Shown: piece by piece, positions 45,032 through 60,300 of the stretch
Numbering within the stretch: position 1 is the stretch's first letter
Layout: each line of letters opens with the position of its first letter
Assembly: GCA_002964805.2 (NCBI GenBank)
Contig: PUDQ02000010.1
Location: forward strand, 1,984,001-2,048,000
DNA from: Trametes villosa
Lineage: Eukaryota > Basidiomycota > Agaricomycetes > Polyporales > Polyporaceae
Reading direction: 5' to 3'
Length of the DNA stretch: 64,000 bases
Made by a program: the position numbers and the translations under genes
Notes under the pieces: generated by a model
The model's database searches: none
The model's input: only the letters and a program-made list of their open reading frames with translations
What the model was told of the DNA's origin: nothing

Positions 45032-45892
45032 ATGTCGAGGTGAGTCAGAGGCAGGGCCAGCTCCACCGCATGCTGAACACGCTTGCTTAGATCCCAGCTA
45101 CTACGACTCGCCATCCCACTTGTGAAAACGCATGGGTTCACCCGCGAAGCACTCGCGCGTTCGGCGCTGCACCTCCCTAAACCGCACGAAGAGCCTCTCT
45201 CAGAGGCCGCCGTCAATGGTCTCTTTGGGAGCGGAAATGACGCGCGGAGAACGCTTATCAACGCGTGGTTGGAGGACGCCGTAGAGAATATGAGGACATC
45301 GCAACCCCCTACGTCCCCTCTGTTGGAGATTCTGCAAAACAGGCTAAAGCAGAATGAACCTGTGCTTGCGCAACTGCCCGAGGTGAGCCTTGTATTCTGT
45401 ATGCTGCTTAACATCTAACCCGGGAGAGCGCGTAGGCTTTTGCTCTCATTGCTTCCCCCGAACTTCCCCTCCCCCTTCTTGATCCTCGAGTTCCTATGCG
45501 GCATGCCTTTGCGATAGCAACCGAAGCTTGCGACATTGCGCACCCGTCAGATATCGGTGTACGTACATACGCTCACTCGCGTCTGCCCCTGCAGTCTTAT
45601 GTGATTATATGGACAGCTTGCTTGGTACCGGAGGCGTACCGCTGCCGCCGTAGCATACACTGCAGCTGGTACGTACCCTTCCTACCTGGCAGCCTTTCTG
45701 ATCTAAGTTCACTCCCCATTATCAGAACTGACCCAGCTCTCCTCACCGGCATCGTCCAACATACCGTACGAAGTCTTGAAGCAAGCGCTGGACAAATCAC
45801 TGGGCGTGAGCAAGACCATTGAAGAGGTCGGACTGTTTGGACAGTATGTAGGGCGCAGCTGGATCGGAATCGGGAAGAGCTTGGGCCTGTGA
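45032..45892 (+). CDS. COQ9: COQ9, ubiquinone biosynthesis lipid-binding protein
   Basis: A 213-aa COQ9 with the TetR-like fold, which binds quinone intermediates and works with COQ7 hydroxylase on the mitochondrial inner membrane. Exons 45032-45039 (8 nt), 45091-45382, 45436-45558, 45617-45668 and 45726-45892, in frame throughout. Typical segments are ALARSALHLPKPHEEPLSEA, GSGNDARRTLINAWLEDAV, AWYRRRTAAAVAYTAAELTQ (family motif around WYxKR..L..VY.AAE) and YEVLKQALDKSLG. The C-terminal helix VGLFGQYVGRSWIGIGKSLGL is present. With the ATG at 45032 the protein has no mitochondrial presequence, so an alternative upstream start or exon within 44858-45031 is likely but was not resolved. Confidence 0.88.
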
Positions 45893-46461
45893 TGCAGTTC
45901 TCATATGGATGAATGCGGTTATACACTTGTTGCGCCAGGTAGGTGAGCGTTATTAGAGATATGCTTATATGCGGTAAGCGTTCGCGTGCTGGTGAAACTC
46001 GGGCCGCTGGGGTGCCTCTTATGATCTATTCCGCTCAATCTTCTGCCCCAGGACTTTCGTGAGGGACGAGAGGATACTCCGAACAGTCTCGTGATACCGT
46101 CCTGCGGGACCGCCGGCCCACACCGACAAATAACCGTTGCCCTTACTTGGATTTGGTACTTACACGACACGGTCCAGCAGCAATCACGAGAACTAGACTG
46201 CGACTCCCGGCATATGCTACACTCGCTTCCAGAAGCTCGATGGTCACTACGACGCTCTGCACGAGGGTAGTCAAGGCACCCTTCCGTCCCTTCTCCGCAT
46301 GTCGCTGGACGTCAGGCATGCTCAGGGAAACCGCCCGGCTTCAATATTTTGACGACAATGTTCCGATACGATGTCACCGCGTGCAAAACTCGAGCCCCGA
46401 TATATAGGGCATCCTGGAGCCTAGGCGGCTAGGCGAGCACTAACCTCGCGTCTAGCCCTTC
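45893..46461. other. Promoter region of xylanase A
   Basis: No gene seen. The TATA box at 46401-46406 is listed separately. Upstream sequence presumably contains carbon-source response sites, but none could be called with confidence. Confidence 0.45.
46401..46406 (+). promoter_or_regulatory. TATA box of xylanase A
   Basis: TATATA lies 56-61 bases before the ATG at 46462, a short spacing typical of strongly expressed secreted-enzyme genes of basidiomycetes. Confidence 0.55.
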
Positions 46462-48065
<1,604 letters not shown>

Positions 48066-48445
48066 GCCCTATGTTCTGGACTATGTCCCAGGTGTCAGCG
48101 CGTCAAATGCTGTGGCTTGTGAGTTACTTGTTCGTGAAAAATTACGCAATCGCTATCATCATATTCCGTGGGCGTACGACCCGAACCCCATAACTCCGTG
48201 GGGAGTGCACTGAAAAAGCCTACATCTGACCTGTGTATTGGGTTTCACATGGACCCACAACAACGCTCCCATGGTCTCATCGATGCGCCCGCGAACCCTA
48301 GCAACATGTTCATGAGAAGACAACCAGATGCGCGCCCTAATCGACCCTGAATGCCGCCGACGATATAAACTTGTACAGCCTGCCCACCCGGAGTCGCGTG
48401 GTGGCCTCAGAACCTCCCCCTTCCACTCTCTCTTCCATTTACGCT
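48066..48445. other. Spacer with TATA box of the dehydrogenase gene
   Basis: TATAAA is at 48364-48369, 77-82 bases upstream of the ATG at 48446. Otherwise no element was recognised between xylanase A and the dehydrogenase. Confidence 0.5.
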
Positions 48446-49796
48446 ATGACAGCTCGCCCTCTATTGATTGTAGCCGGCATCGGGAACGGAACCGGTCAGT
48501 CATCGCCCCTCCGCACGTAGCATGCGGTCGTGTTCATACTCCCCTCATCCTCTTCTTCGGAATCCAGGTACCGGGGCGGCGACTGCGTAGGTCACCTGTG
48601 AACATGTGTCGTAGCAGCGCCTCCTAACACAATGATGCTCAGGCGTGTCTTCTCCGCGGCCGGGTACCGGGTAGCATTAATTGCACGGAACGCTGAGCAC
48701 TTGAACCGCCTCGTCACAGACCTGGCCGCTTCTGGAGAGGAGGTAGGCGAGTCTCGTCCAGTTATCCGAAGAATCTCACAAGATGCAGGCAGTAGCATTC
48801 CCCGTGGCCGAATACACGTACGAGGCGGTCCTATCCGCATTCGACGAAGCCATGCAGCACAAATGGGCCACAGACGAGCCCACAGAGCCCCGCGTCGCGC
48901 TCTGGAACGTCGGCGTGAACGTGTTCGGGTCCTTTCTAGACGTAACGGAGAAGGACATCTCTGCCTCCTTACAGGTACACGTTACCTCCGGGTTCGCGTT
49001 TTCCCGCAAGGCCGTCCTCGCGTTCAAGGAGAACGGGCTTGATGAGAATGGGTGTAGGGGAACACTGCTGTTCACTGGGGCGACGGCAAGTGTCCGCGGG
49101 AACGTATTCACCAGCGCGTTCGCGGCGGGAAAGTTTGGCATTCGGGCGCTGAGCCAAAGCCTGGCTAAAGAGTTCGGGAAGGACAATATTCATGTGAGCT
49201 AATGTGTATAGTTGGAAGACAGCCTGAGCTAACCGGTAGTATTCCTAGGTTGCACATGTGAGTGTTCTTCTACCTATACCGGTGATTCTGAGTACTTGCT
49301 CATGCGTCCGGGGATGGAAGGTTATGATCGACGGAAGTCAGTAGCTTGCTGCAATGACACTGCAGTACAAAGTTCCATATTAACACGTGCACCACACACT
49401 GCAGGTATTTTGACCGACCTGTCTCTCTCTCGTCGCCCAGGCCAGGCTGGGGAAACCTGGAAGGCCAATCCGGACGCACGCCTTGATGCAGACAGTATCG
49501 CAAAGGTCCGTCCTAGAATACTTAGAAATGAAAGGCGCAGCATAATCTGAGGGTTCTCGCAGAGCTATCTGTATCTTGTACGACAGGACAGGTCCGCCTG
49601 GACTTGGGAGCTTGACCGTAAGTGATATCAGCCGGAATGTTTGAATCGCATGTATGCTGACAAAGTTGCCCCAGTGCGTCCTGCACACGAGAAGTGGGGA
49701 GCAGCGTTGAAGTCGACACAGACAGCGATTAGTGGCTATGTACGCGGATACAGCGCCGAATGTAGTAACGAAATTGCCGGAACTCGGATGATTTGA
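48446..49796 (+). CDS. Short-chain dehydrogenase/reductase-like protein
   Basis: A 291-aa SDR of unknown substrate. Nine exons: 48446-48494, 48568-48586, 48643-48742, 48789-49193, 49249-49257, 49321-49336, 49405-49505, 49563-49617 and 49675-49796; all phases close. The Rossmann glycine motif is atypical: VAGIGNGTGAATARVFSAAGYRV (within 20: GIGNGTGAATARVFSAAGYR). The usual NAG and YxxxK motifs are changed to WNVGVN and FAAGKFG, where the Tyr is replaced by Phe and the Lys retained (TSAFAAGKFGIRALSQSLAKE). Loss of the catalytic Tyr suggests a non-classical SDR, perhaps a binding or divergent enzyme. HVAHVMIDGSILTDL lies in the substrate-loop region. The C-terminal 30 residues beyond LRPAHEKW look poorly conserved; the stop could be different in related genes. 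It lies between two xylanases but shows no functional link to them. Confidence 0.8.
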
Positions 49797-49969
49797 CAAA
49801 GACCAACGATATGCTGTAGTATAGCAGCACAGATTTGCGTGGTATGCTTGACAGTCGGGGTGGCTATACCGTTTCGGTGGGATGGATGAGAGAGGCTACT
49901 TTTCATTATCGTACATCGATGCTGGTACATATTCTAGACTTTTTGCAACCGACAGGCCCAGGTCTACGC

Positions 49970-51403
<1,434 letters not shown>

Positions 51404-52537
51404 TGTGTCGGGTTGTCGAGTTTTGCCGAATTGCTGTCGGTTGTCCGATGCCAAGACACTCGGCACCCCCGAGCTTTATACCCCTCCACGGCGCGCGCGC
51501 GGAGCAGGCCACAGCGGACACGGGCCAGCGGAACATCGTCGATGAAACGGGCGGTGCACGCGTGCCAGTCGGACAGCAGGCGGGCTCATGCGTTCGTACT
51601 GCGAGGACGAGAATAGCGCCTTCTGCGGGGTAGCCCTTTGACAGCTGGCGGCAGTCCCATGTGGGGGTGGGGGAGGGGAGCGGTTGGCGGGACCTGGCAA
51701 ACTGCTCGGAGTTCGCTCCCGTGATCGCCTGCCGACAGTGGTAGAACACCCGCGACACAGCGACAGGTTCCGGCCATATGTCGGGAACAGCAGGTTGGAT
51801 GAACGGCTCCGCACTGCGTGACCAGACGGCGCTCGGCGGAATGTGCTGGCAAGCTGCAGCGGCCGCCGCCCGAAAGATTTTCGTTCCAAAAATACCTGCT
51901 CGGGAGGAAGGTACGTTAGCACAGGCGGGTCACGACACAGCGTTCGCATGTTGTTATGCCCAGAATAGGTCAACGCAGGGCTAAAGAAGGGGCGTCGAAG
52001 GCGCAGCGGAGAACGCACCGTACAGTCGAGAAAAGTCCGACTTGCGTGTCGAGGGGCATGCTGGCGAGTCGCGAGGACAGGCCGGGAGACAGGCGGAAAT
52101 CTATCCATTGCAGATCGCCGCGGCCACATATCACGAACAGGGTGGGCGTGCGTCATGCGCCGCCGATGCAGTGAAGGAAGGATTGTAAAAGCAATAAAGA
52201 GGATGGCAAGGGCGAGAGCGATGCATCGATCGTTATGTACACGTGCGGGGGTCGTGAATGGTGAACCTCTACTTAACGACATGGAAAAAGCTGGCAAATG
52301 CAACGAGATCGAGAAAGGAGGGAAGGCGAAGACTAGCGGCGGCGGCAGAGTGACGGTGCGCCAGCCGAGGGAATAAAGGGAGAATCCATATGGTACGGCG
52401 TGCGTCGAGCATGGTGCATGAGGCGGTCATTATGCGATGATGGTGCTTGTACAATGTACTTCAATGTTGTATCGTCACAGCGGGCGGGGGAGGTGCAGGG
52501 CAAGTCCGAGCTGTCCAGTGTCCAGTGCATGTACGGT
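51404..52537. other. Xylanase B promoter and Ca2+-ATPase 3' region
   Basis: A 1.1-kb stretch without a recognisable gene. The long minus-strand open frame 51476-52303 has no domain and a composition unlike the flanking genes. The left part is the xylanase B promoter. Confidence 0.5.
51475..51480 (-). promoter_or_regulatory. TATA box of xylanase B
   Basis: TATAAA on the minus strand begins about 72-77 bases before the ATG at 51403, consistent with a fungal core promoter. Confidence 0.6.
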
Positions 52538-55500
52538 CTATGTGCTTCGCGCGAGGGGACCCCAGCGCTGCATAACAGGGTCGTCTGGCCTAGTGTCAGG
52601 GTGGATCTGGACCTTGCCTTCCCAGAGGGCGGCCGAAGACTTGGACGGGTCGAACTGCGCAGGGTTGGAGAGACCGCTTGGTGATTGCGGTGCCCAGCCG
52701 GCGCCAATTGACGATGCGATGAGAGTGGGAACCATAGTCATAATGGACGGACTACGGGTATGTGTCAGTAACATCCTCGCAGGTCTGAATATACTGCGAG
52801 ACTCACAGTGCGACGCGGGACTCGGGGGCGATCCGCGCGTTGCGGCTCTTCCCGACGTACGACGAAGCCCGCATGCGGCCACCACGCACGTGTGAAAACG
52901 TGTTGAGGTTGTCGCGCACGAGACGGATCGCCGAGTTCCACTCCGCTTGGGGCGTGGTCGTCGGGAGCACCTCCGGGTTGGGCATAAGGCGGACCTTGAT
53001 GAAGAACCGCTCGATGGGACCGTTGGGGACGCAGCGGATGAGCGCGCCGAGCGGGATAGACACGAAGCCGAGAGCGAGGGCGATACCCCACTCGCGGCCG
53101 CCGATGCGCGTCACCTGGAAGGCCGCGCCCCCGACAAACACGATGAGAACCTGAACGGCGATCTCTGAAAACGCAAACGCGATGAGCAAGTGCCTGTAAT
53201 GAGAAAGCGGGCAGACAAACCAATGAGCGTGATACCCATAAAGTAGTAGTTCTTCGTAACACCCGCGAAGATGTTCAGACGGTTGTCGAGCCTGCGCGAG
53301 TTGATCGAGTTGAAGATCTGCGCGAACACGAAGATGTTGAACACGAGCGTCTGCACGACCGCGTCGTTGTGCTTCTCCGTCGCCGCGTCGCCGCCATGGC
53401 TCAAGCCCAGGATGGTGAGGCCGAGGAAGTGGAAGATGAGCGTGATCGTCGTCTGGTACGCCGACTGCCCGATGATCTGCTTGTACATGTCGACCGAGAA
53501 CAGCGGCGCCGTCTTCTTCTCCGGCTTGCGGTCCAGCAGCTGCGGCGACGCCGGGTCCGTCGCGAGCGCGAGCGCCGCGAACGTGTCCATGATGATGTTG
53601 ATCCACAGCAGCTGCACCGCGGACAGCACCGACTCCTCCGACACCGACGCCACGGCGGACACGAACGTGATGATGACGGCCGTGACGTTCGTCGAGATCT
53701 GGAACTGCAGGAACTTGCGCACCGCGTCGTTCACGCAGCGCCCCCACATGATCGCCTTCACGATCGACGCAAAGTTGTCGTCCATGAGGATGATGTCCGA
53801 CGCCTCCTTCGCGACCTCCGTGCCCGCGATGCCCATCGAGAAGCCGACGTCCGCGGTCTTGAGCGCGGGACCGTCGTTGGTACCGTCCCCGGTAACACCG
53901 ACGATCTCGCCCAGGGACCGGAGCGTCTCGACAAGCAGCTTCTTGTCCTCGGGTGACGAGCGCGCGAGTACCTGGAGGCGCGGGACGACCTCGAGGAGGT
54001 CCTGCTTCTCGAGCTGCCGGAAGATGGGGCCTTCCATGATGATGCCCCCAGCGGTGTAGATGCCGCACTGCAGCGCGATCGAGCGGGCGGTCAGGACGTT
54101 GTCGCCAGTGCACATCTTCACGGTCACACCGGCCCTGTGGCAGTCCGCGACAGCCGCGCGGACACCCAGGCGCAGCGGGTCTTCAATACCGGTGATAGCG
54201 ATGAGGGTGAGCTCGCGCGCAAGGTCGCCGTAAGGAACCTGTGCGAAGTGAGTAAGATGAACCGGTGATATGTGACTGCGCACGCACCTCGTCCTCAGAC
54301 TCTGTCTGGACGCCCGGAGGGGGCCACGACTCGAAGTCGCGGTAGCACACCGCAATAGTCCGAAGCATCTGGTTCGCGTAGAAGATGATAGTCCGCGAGA
54401 TGTTGTCCCGCGCAAGCTCGTCAAGCTCGCGCGTCTGGACATCCTTGTTGTCGGAACCGCGCTCAACCACGACGTGCCGGGTGCAGTTCTTCGTGAGGAT
54501 CTCGCTCGCGCCCTTGAGGTAGATGCGGGCGCCTCCGCCGGGAAGCCGGACGACGACCCCCATCGCCTTGCGCTCGCTCGAGAACGGGATCATCTGCACG
54601 ATGTCCGCCGCCTCGCGCGTCTCCTTGTAGTCCGCCCAGCCGTTCTCCTTCGCGAACTTGAGCAGCGCCGTCTCCGTCTTGCTGCCCACGAACACCTGCT
54701 TGCCGCTCTCCGGGTCGACGTCCTCGAACGCGGTCGAGTTGACCGCGATCGCCTCGTTGAACAACTCCCGCAGCGCGGGCGAGAGCGTGTCGCTCAGCTG
54801 CTCCTGGTCGATCGAGAAGTCCTGCGCGTGCTTGCGCGCGCCCGCGTCGCGCACGCCCGGCTCCTCGCCCGCGTTCGTGCGCTCCTTGTTGTCCTCGAGC
54901 CGGTGCACGAACTTGCAGTGGATGCCGACGGAGCCGGCGACGACGGTCATCACGTTCTGCGTGAGCGTGCCCGTCTTGTCCGTGCAGATCGTCGACGCGT
55001 TCGCCATCGTCTCGCACGAGCCGAGCACGCGCACGAGCAGGTTCTCCTTCGTCATGCGCTTCGTGGCGAACGCGAGCGCGAGCGTCACCGCGAGCGGCAG
55101 GCCTAGCGGGCAAATTGTCAATTTGACTGCTGCCACGCGTTCGAAATGAGGGCACGAACCTTCTGGCACGGCCACAACGATGAGGGTCACGGAGATGATC
55201 AGAATGTCCACGAACGCCATGCCCCACTGGCTCGGCGTGCGTTGCGGGTTGTGAGTACCGAGTTGGACAAAGAACCTGATCATGAGGGCGGTGAACAAGA
55301 TAAGACCTGCTGCGCTACCCAGGGTCGCAATCAGCTCGGCCAAGTTGTTCAACTTGATCTGGAGAGGAGTATTCTCGGTGTCTCCGCGCAGTGCTGAAGA
55401 TTTCGACGGTTAGTTCATTCGAAAATACGCTCTCCAAGTACGGCTGCAGAGGACGTACCCATCATAATCCGACCGTTGAAACTCTTCGTTCCGACCGCAA

Positions 55501-57358
55501 TCACCACATAACTCCCGTATCCCTCAAGAACCTTACTGCCACTGATGAGGAAGCAGTCGGTATGCTTGAGGCCCTCCCCTCCGTTGGCTCCTTCGCCCTT
55601 CAGGCAGTCTTCGTACGACAACTTCTTGATCGCGTCGGACTCGCCCGTCGCGCCAGACTCGTCGCACTTGACGTTGTGCCCAGAGAGGAAGACTCCATCG
55701 CAGGGGACGATTTCACCGGGCTCCACCAGCGCGACGTCACCGACGACCACCTCCTTGATGTCAATAACCATCTCGACGCCACCGCGGATGACCTTGACGC
55801 CACGCTCCTCCTTCTTCTCGTTCAGGACCTGGAACTGCCGCTCCTTCTGCCAGTCGTTAATCGACCCGACCATAACCTGTAATGACGGTTAGGAACAAAG
55901 AGCGAACGAGATAGCATATATGCACGTACAACGATGATGATAGCGACCATAATCGCAACACCTTCTACCCAGTCTACCGGAGGCTCGCCCTCGGGTCTTG
56001 GCTGCCCGAAATCCTCGAAGAAGCCAAGAGCGAGGGAAACGACGGCGGCAATGGAGAGTAGAACCTGATCGGACCCTTTCGTCAGCAACAGCGCGTGGTT
56101 GGCTGCCCGAATCACGTACCAGGACTTTGTCCTTGAGCGCCAGCCACATGAGCTGGAGTAAGGACTTCGTCTTGCGAGTGGGCAGCGTGTTGTCGCCAAA
56201 CACGCGTCTGCGCTCCTGGAAGTCCGCATCGTACGTAGGACCTTCCTCGGAGTCGACGTCGTCCTCGGGCTCGTCGGCAGGCGCGCCACCGCCGTCCTCG
56301 CCACCGGGGCCGGTGACGACCAGCTTAGGCACGTCGCCGGCAGACGTCTCCGGTTGGCGGTCATGGCGCTGCGATGCGCCCGGACCCGCACCTGAGTGAT
56401 CTCCCGCACCGGGTCGGCCATCCTTGTCCGCATGTGGCGCGAACGACGCGTGATGAGACGCGTCCGGGGCCTTCGCGAGAGCCTTGCCGCTGAGACCGCG
56501 TTTCCTACTGGTCCCGAGCGCCTTCAGCAGACCGCGAATGCCACCCAAGTCCCGGAGCGTGTCCATGCTCTTCGGGTCGACGAGAGACGCGAGCTGATAT
56601 GGCTTGACCGGGAACGGCCCAGGGTCGATGCCCTCGTCTTGCGTCAGGTCTACCGCAGGACGTGGCTCATGTTCGGTCTCCTCCGCATCTCCACCCTTGC
56701 CGGGGGCGTCGTCGTCTAGCTTCGACCTGCTCATCGAGCGCGAGCGCATCGTCTTGCCGTCCACATCAGATGCACCGTCGTAGTGCGTCTGGGTCGGAGA
56801 CATGATGGTGCTGGCGTCGCCGCCGGTGTGTTGCGGCGTCAGCGGCTGCAGGGTGATGCTGTGCGAGTCGGGCTCCGTGCCCTCGGTGCTGCCCTCCATC
56901 GAGCTGGCGATGCTGCCCTTCCGTTTGTGCTGGTGGCCATACGTGGGGCTCAGGAGGTTCAGTGACGACATACCGCTCTTCTCCTCGGGCTTGTTGTCCC
57001 GCAGCGCGAGCGTGGTCGGCGCGAAGTGCACCGAGCTCTGCGTGGAGAGCGTGGGTGACGGGGGAACGTGCGTCTCGGTCGAGCTCACGAAGCTCGGAGA
57101 GGGAGAGCCAGGGGACAAAGACGGAGTGTGTGGGTGCGCGTCGAGGGACGTCCGCGCATTCGGGACGGTGAGGGGTGACAGATGAGACGCCGAGGGGTGG
57201 GTGCGAGGCGAGGAAGACGTTGCGGACCAGGCTCGAGACCCGGGAGGAGACAAAGATCCGTCTGGCCGGTCGTCATGAGGGTCGTGTAGGTTTGGGGTGG
57301 ACGACAGGTCTTCGGTAACGATGGACGGGATCTCGGGCTTGCCGTCGGAGCTGCTCAT
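52538..57358 (-). CDS. P-type Ca2+-transporting ATPase, PMCA/PMC1 type
   Basis: A 1,476-aa P2B calcium pump, which in fungi usually sits in the vacuolar membrane and removes cytosolic Ca2+. Exons (minus): 57358-56120, 56064-55930, 55876-55459, 55393-55160, 55102-54288, 54238-53221, 53164-52807 and 52751-52538; total 4,431 nt, in frame. The first ~370 residues are Ser/Pro-rich and disordered; the conserved region starts at FPVKPYQLASLVDPKS near 250 and GPTYDADFQERRRVFGDN near 380. Motifs in order: CDESGATGESD (actuator), VVAVPEGLPLAVTLALAFAT (M4), ICTDKTGTLTQN with the phosphorylated Asp near 690, KGASEIL, VKMCTGDNVLTA, VTGDGTNDGPALKTADVG and the M5-M6 region. The C-terminal tail is about 110 residues, shorter than in animal pumps with a calmodulin site; autoregulation may reside in the long N-terminus, which is inference. 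Start ATG at 57358 is followed by an open frame in both directions, so a few residues are uncertain. Confidence 0.93.
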
Positions 57359-60300
57359 GGCGGAGAGGCGGGCGTTACTGCGGGGGTGGTGGTTGTGGTC
57401 GGGAGGCAAGGAGCAGCGGCGCGTGGACGGGAGCAGAAAACGGGAGCGCTGGGTGGGGAGGGAAGGCAGACATGCACGAAACCGCGTCCAGTTGGTTTTA
57501 TGGAGGACGCGGAGTGGAAGTCTGAATGGAAAGCCCGTACAGCCTCGCGTCTTGGCGCCCGCGGCGCGGTAATCCCAGCCTACAAATCGGGCTCTCCCAC
57601 GACTATCCCATGCTCCAATCCGTTCTATGCCCAGACCTGCCCCTTATCCGCCCCGCTGGTCGACGCACGGCCTCCACGCCTCTCGGTCAATGTCGACGTC
57701 GTCCCTCCGTCGTACCCGACACCACCGCAGGCCCCGGTAGTTCGTGCGGTACGGGCAGCCCCCTCAGCTCAGAAGCCGTGGCAGCGCGCCGCATGCAGTC
57801 CTTGTTGTATGTTGAACAAATGTAGCACACAATTGGCCTTGTTGTGTTTGAACCCGCCACAGCCGCGTCGCGGGGCGCAGCCATTTCTTGGCCGCCTCCT
57901 GCGTATGCGCTTAGCACGCATAATAGTACCAAGGCCAGGTGAGCTGTATTTCGATCCTCATCGCGACCTGTGCACGTCTCGGTTGAGCCCTTTTATCGCC
58001 CCAGCGAAGATCTGTGAATGGTCCTATCGCACAGAATGCATATCGCTTTGGACGAGCTCGATCGTCGCCCCCCACATCCTCCTTGGCAGGGTGCCCTGTC
58101 TCGGCATTCTGTCGGTAGGTATGCTGGACGCGTTCGCGATCCATACGTTCAGCATGGAAAGCAAACAACTCAACAGACGCGTGCACCTGCGTCCGAGTCA
58201 AACCATATAACCGCGCCCGTGCCAATACACGATCTCGCCGCCATGATCCATCCCGGGATCCCATATACTCAATCTTCCTGCAGTGCACCCCGCACCAAAT
58301 TCGATGATAATCACCGAGGATGGAAGAGCCGCCTCGCAAGTTGCAACTGCGCCCCGGAATGAAACATGTGCCCCGCGCTCAATAGCACCCTCGCACCTAT
58401 TCCGCACGACTGCACACAAACGCGTGTCATGAATCGAAGCCCTCCCACGCGCCCGTTCCGGGCACGTTCTGAGGTGGCTGGCACTACTGGACCCGCGGAC
58501 CCGGCTTTCGCGGGTGCGCGCGAGAGCGTCAGCAGGCGTATCTGATAGGCAAGCGCACTTCTTTTCCCCTCCAGATATTGATTATCCTTGTAAACCTCCA
58601 GCCTCGAGGCTCGAGAATTCCCCGGATCACTGTTAGCGTTCACAATCAGCGCTTGCGATCTGGTATCTCGGGGAGAAAGCGCAGCACTTCCCACACGCCC
58701 TACATAGCTAAGGTTAGCTCCCAGCTCCTAGCTCCTACTCAGCCACAAGGAGCTCTACTCCTTTCGCAGCCAGCGGCAGCTCTGACTGTCCTCGTCAGAT
58801 GTGCTACGCAGCGCTCCAGGGCTGTCACGGCTCATAATGGCGTGCTGTCCTAGGGTATTACCGCGGACACTTGTGTATCCACTGTTGGACATGTTCGTCG
58901 GTCGCAGCGGGGGTTATGACTTGACCTGTGGGATATAAGCGGGTAAGCTCGCAAACCGGCTCCATGCACCCTAGGACGCTCAACTCACTTCCTCGTCCTC
59001 GCCCATCTCAGGAACGCGCGCGCCAGCGGGACCTATAGCAGTGAACACTCAATCTATATCACGGCCTCCGTCTCCCGCCTCCTGGCCTGTGTCTATCAGA
59101 TCCTGCGGTGCGCATCCACTAAGTATGTGACCACCGGTCCAATCGGCACGACCGCGCCTCAGCCGCTCGAAATTTCCCTCACTGCTTCTTAACGGCCATG
59201 AGGCACGCACGGTGCGTAGCACAGCCCGGCGCAAATCCCGCTCGGGAAAACAAACGTCATGTGGCCACCCGTCCCGCCCATCCCATGGGTAAAGTTCCTG
59301 CAGGAACACTCAAGGCGCGCTTCTAGCCCCCGACGCCCAACCTGAGGGAAGCCGCCTCCGCTACTAGCCTGCATGTCGATGTGACATCGCCGTGCGATGC
59401 GCACGCTCCCAGTCTGCCACCCCTCTGATATCGAGCAACGATCTGGATATGTCGCGTCCATCGCCCGCAGCCGTCCACACACATACGCCCACGGGACCGC
59501 ATGTGGGACGCCGCCCGCGGCGGCTGCCATAATGACTCCTCAGGGGGCGATGGACCCACGCCCGCGCCCGGGAGAGACCCTGAGCCTTACAGTGGTTCAT
59601 GATGAACTACGGCACTCGCTGCGTGTATGCGGTTTCGCCTTGAGAGAGCTTCGCGGGCGCACCAACAGCGTTACCCGCGGAAAACAGCTCCGATACTGCT
59701 ACCCGACCGCAAAATGTGACCGGGGTGCATACAGCGAAGACCGCACCCGCGGCCCACACGCCTAATTCCAGCGCTGCGACCCTGCGAGCACGCGCATTCC
59801 GCCCCAGGAAATGTGTATGGGGTGCATCGCCCCGGGTCACCCGCTACCCGCGGTTGAATACGCGCAGGCGCGACATACGGGCCGAGCCTGCTGGGTGTTT
59901 ATTGACTTTTAATTTACTGTAGTGCACGCTGTAGCAGGGACGGGTTATTGCCTCGCTCGTCCGAGGCGAATACCTCATCGGGGAGCGTACCTTCGGTACG
60001 AGGTGGCGGATGGATCCTGCGGGGGGTCAGCTGGTACAAGCGAAGGAGGCCATTGTCCTCCCAGAACGTGTGGCAGCAATAACGCTTGCTGTGCGCAGGT
60101 GGGTTCGTATGGCAGCATGGTGTCCCCTTCTTCGATTTCGCACTCTTTTGCGTAGACTACTTCCCCCAGCTGGCAATCACAGTCAGATGAGGATGCACTC
60201 AAGGATCGTGCCGGAGATAGTTGGATGGCACGTATAGCACCGTACCTGCCTGCCGGCCGCCAGAGCGCTCTGCCATCACACTACGACCCGCTCTAGTACG

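Noticed and set aside
54474..55106. Long plus-strand frame across the Ca2+-ATPase
   Set aside because: Shadow of the pump coding sequence on the other strand; composition is the usual Arg/Leu/Ala mirror.
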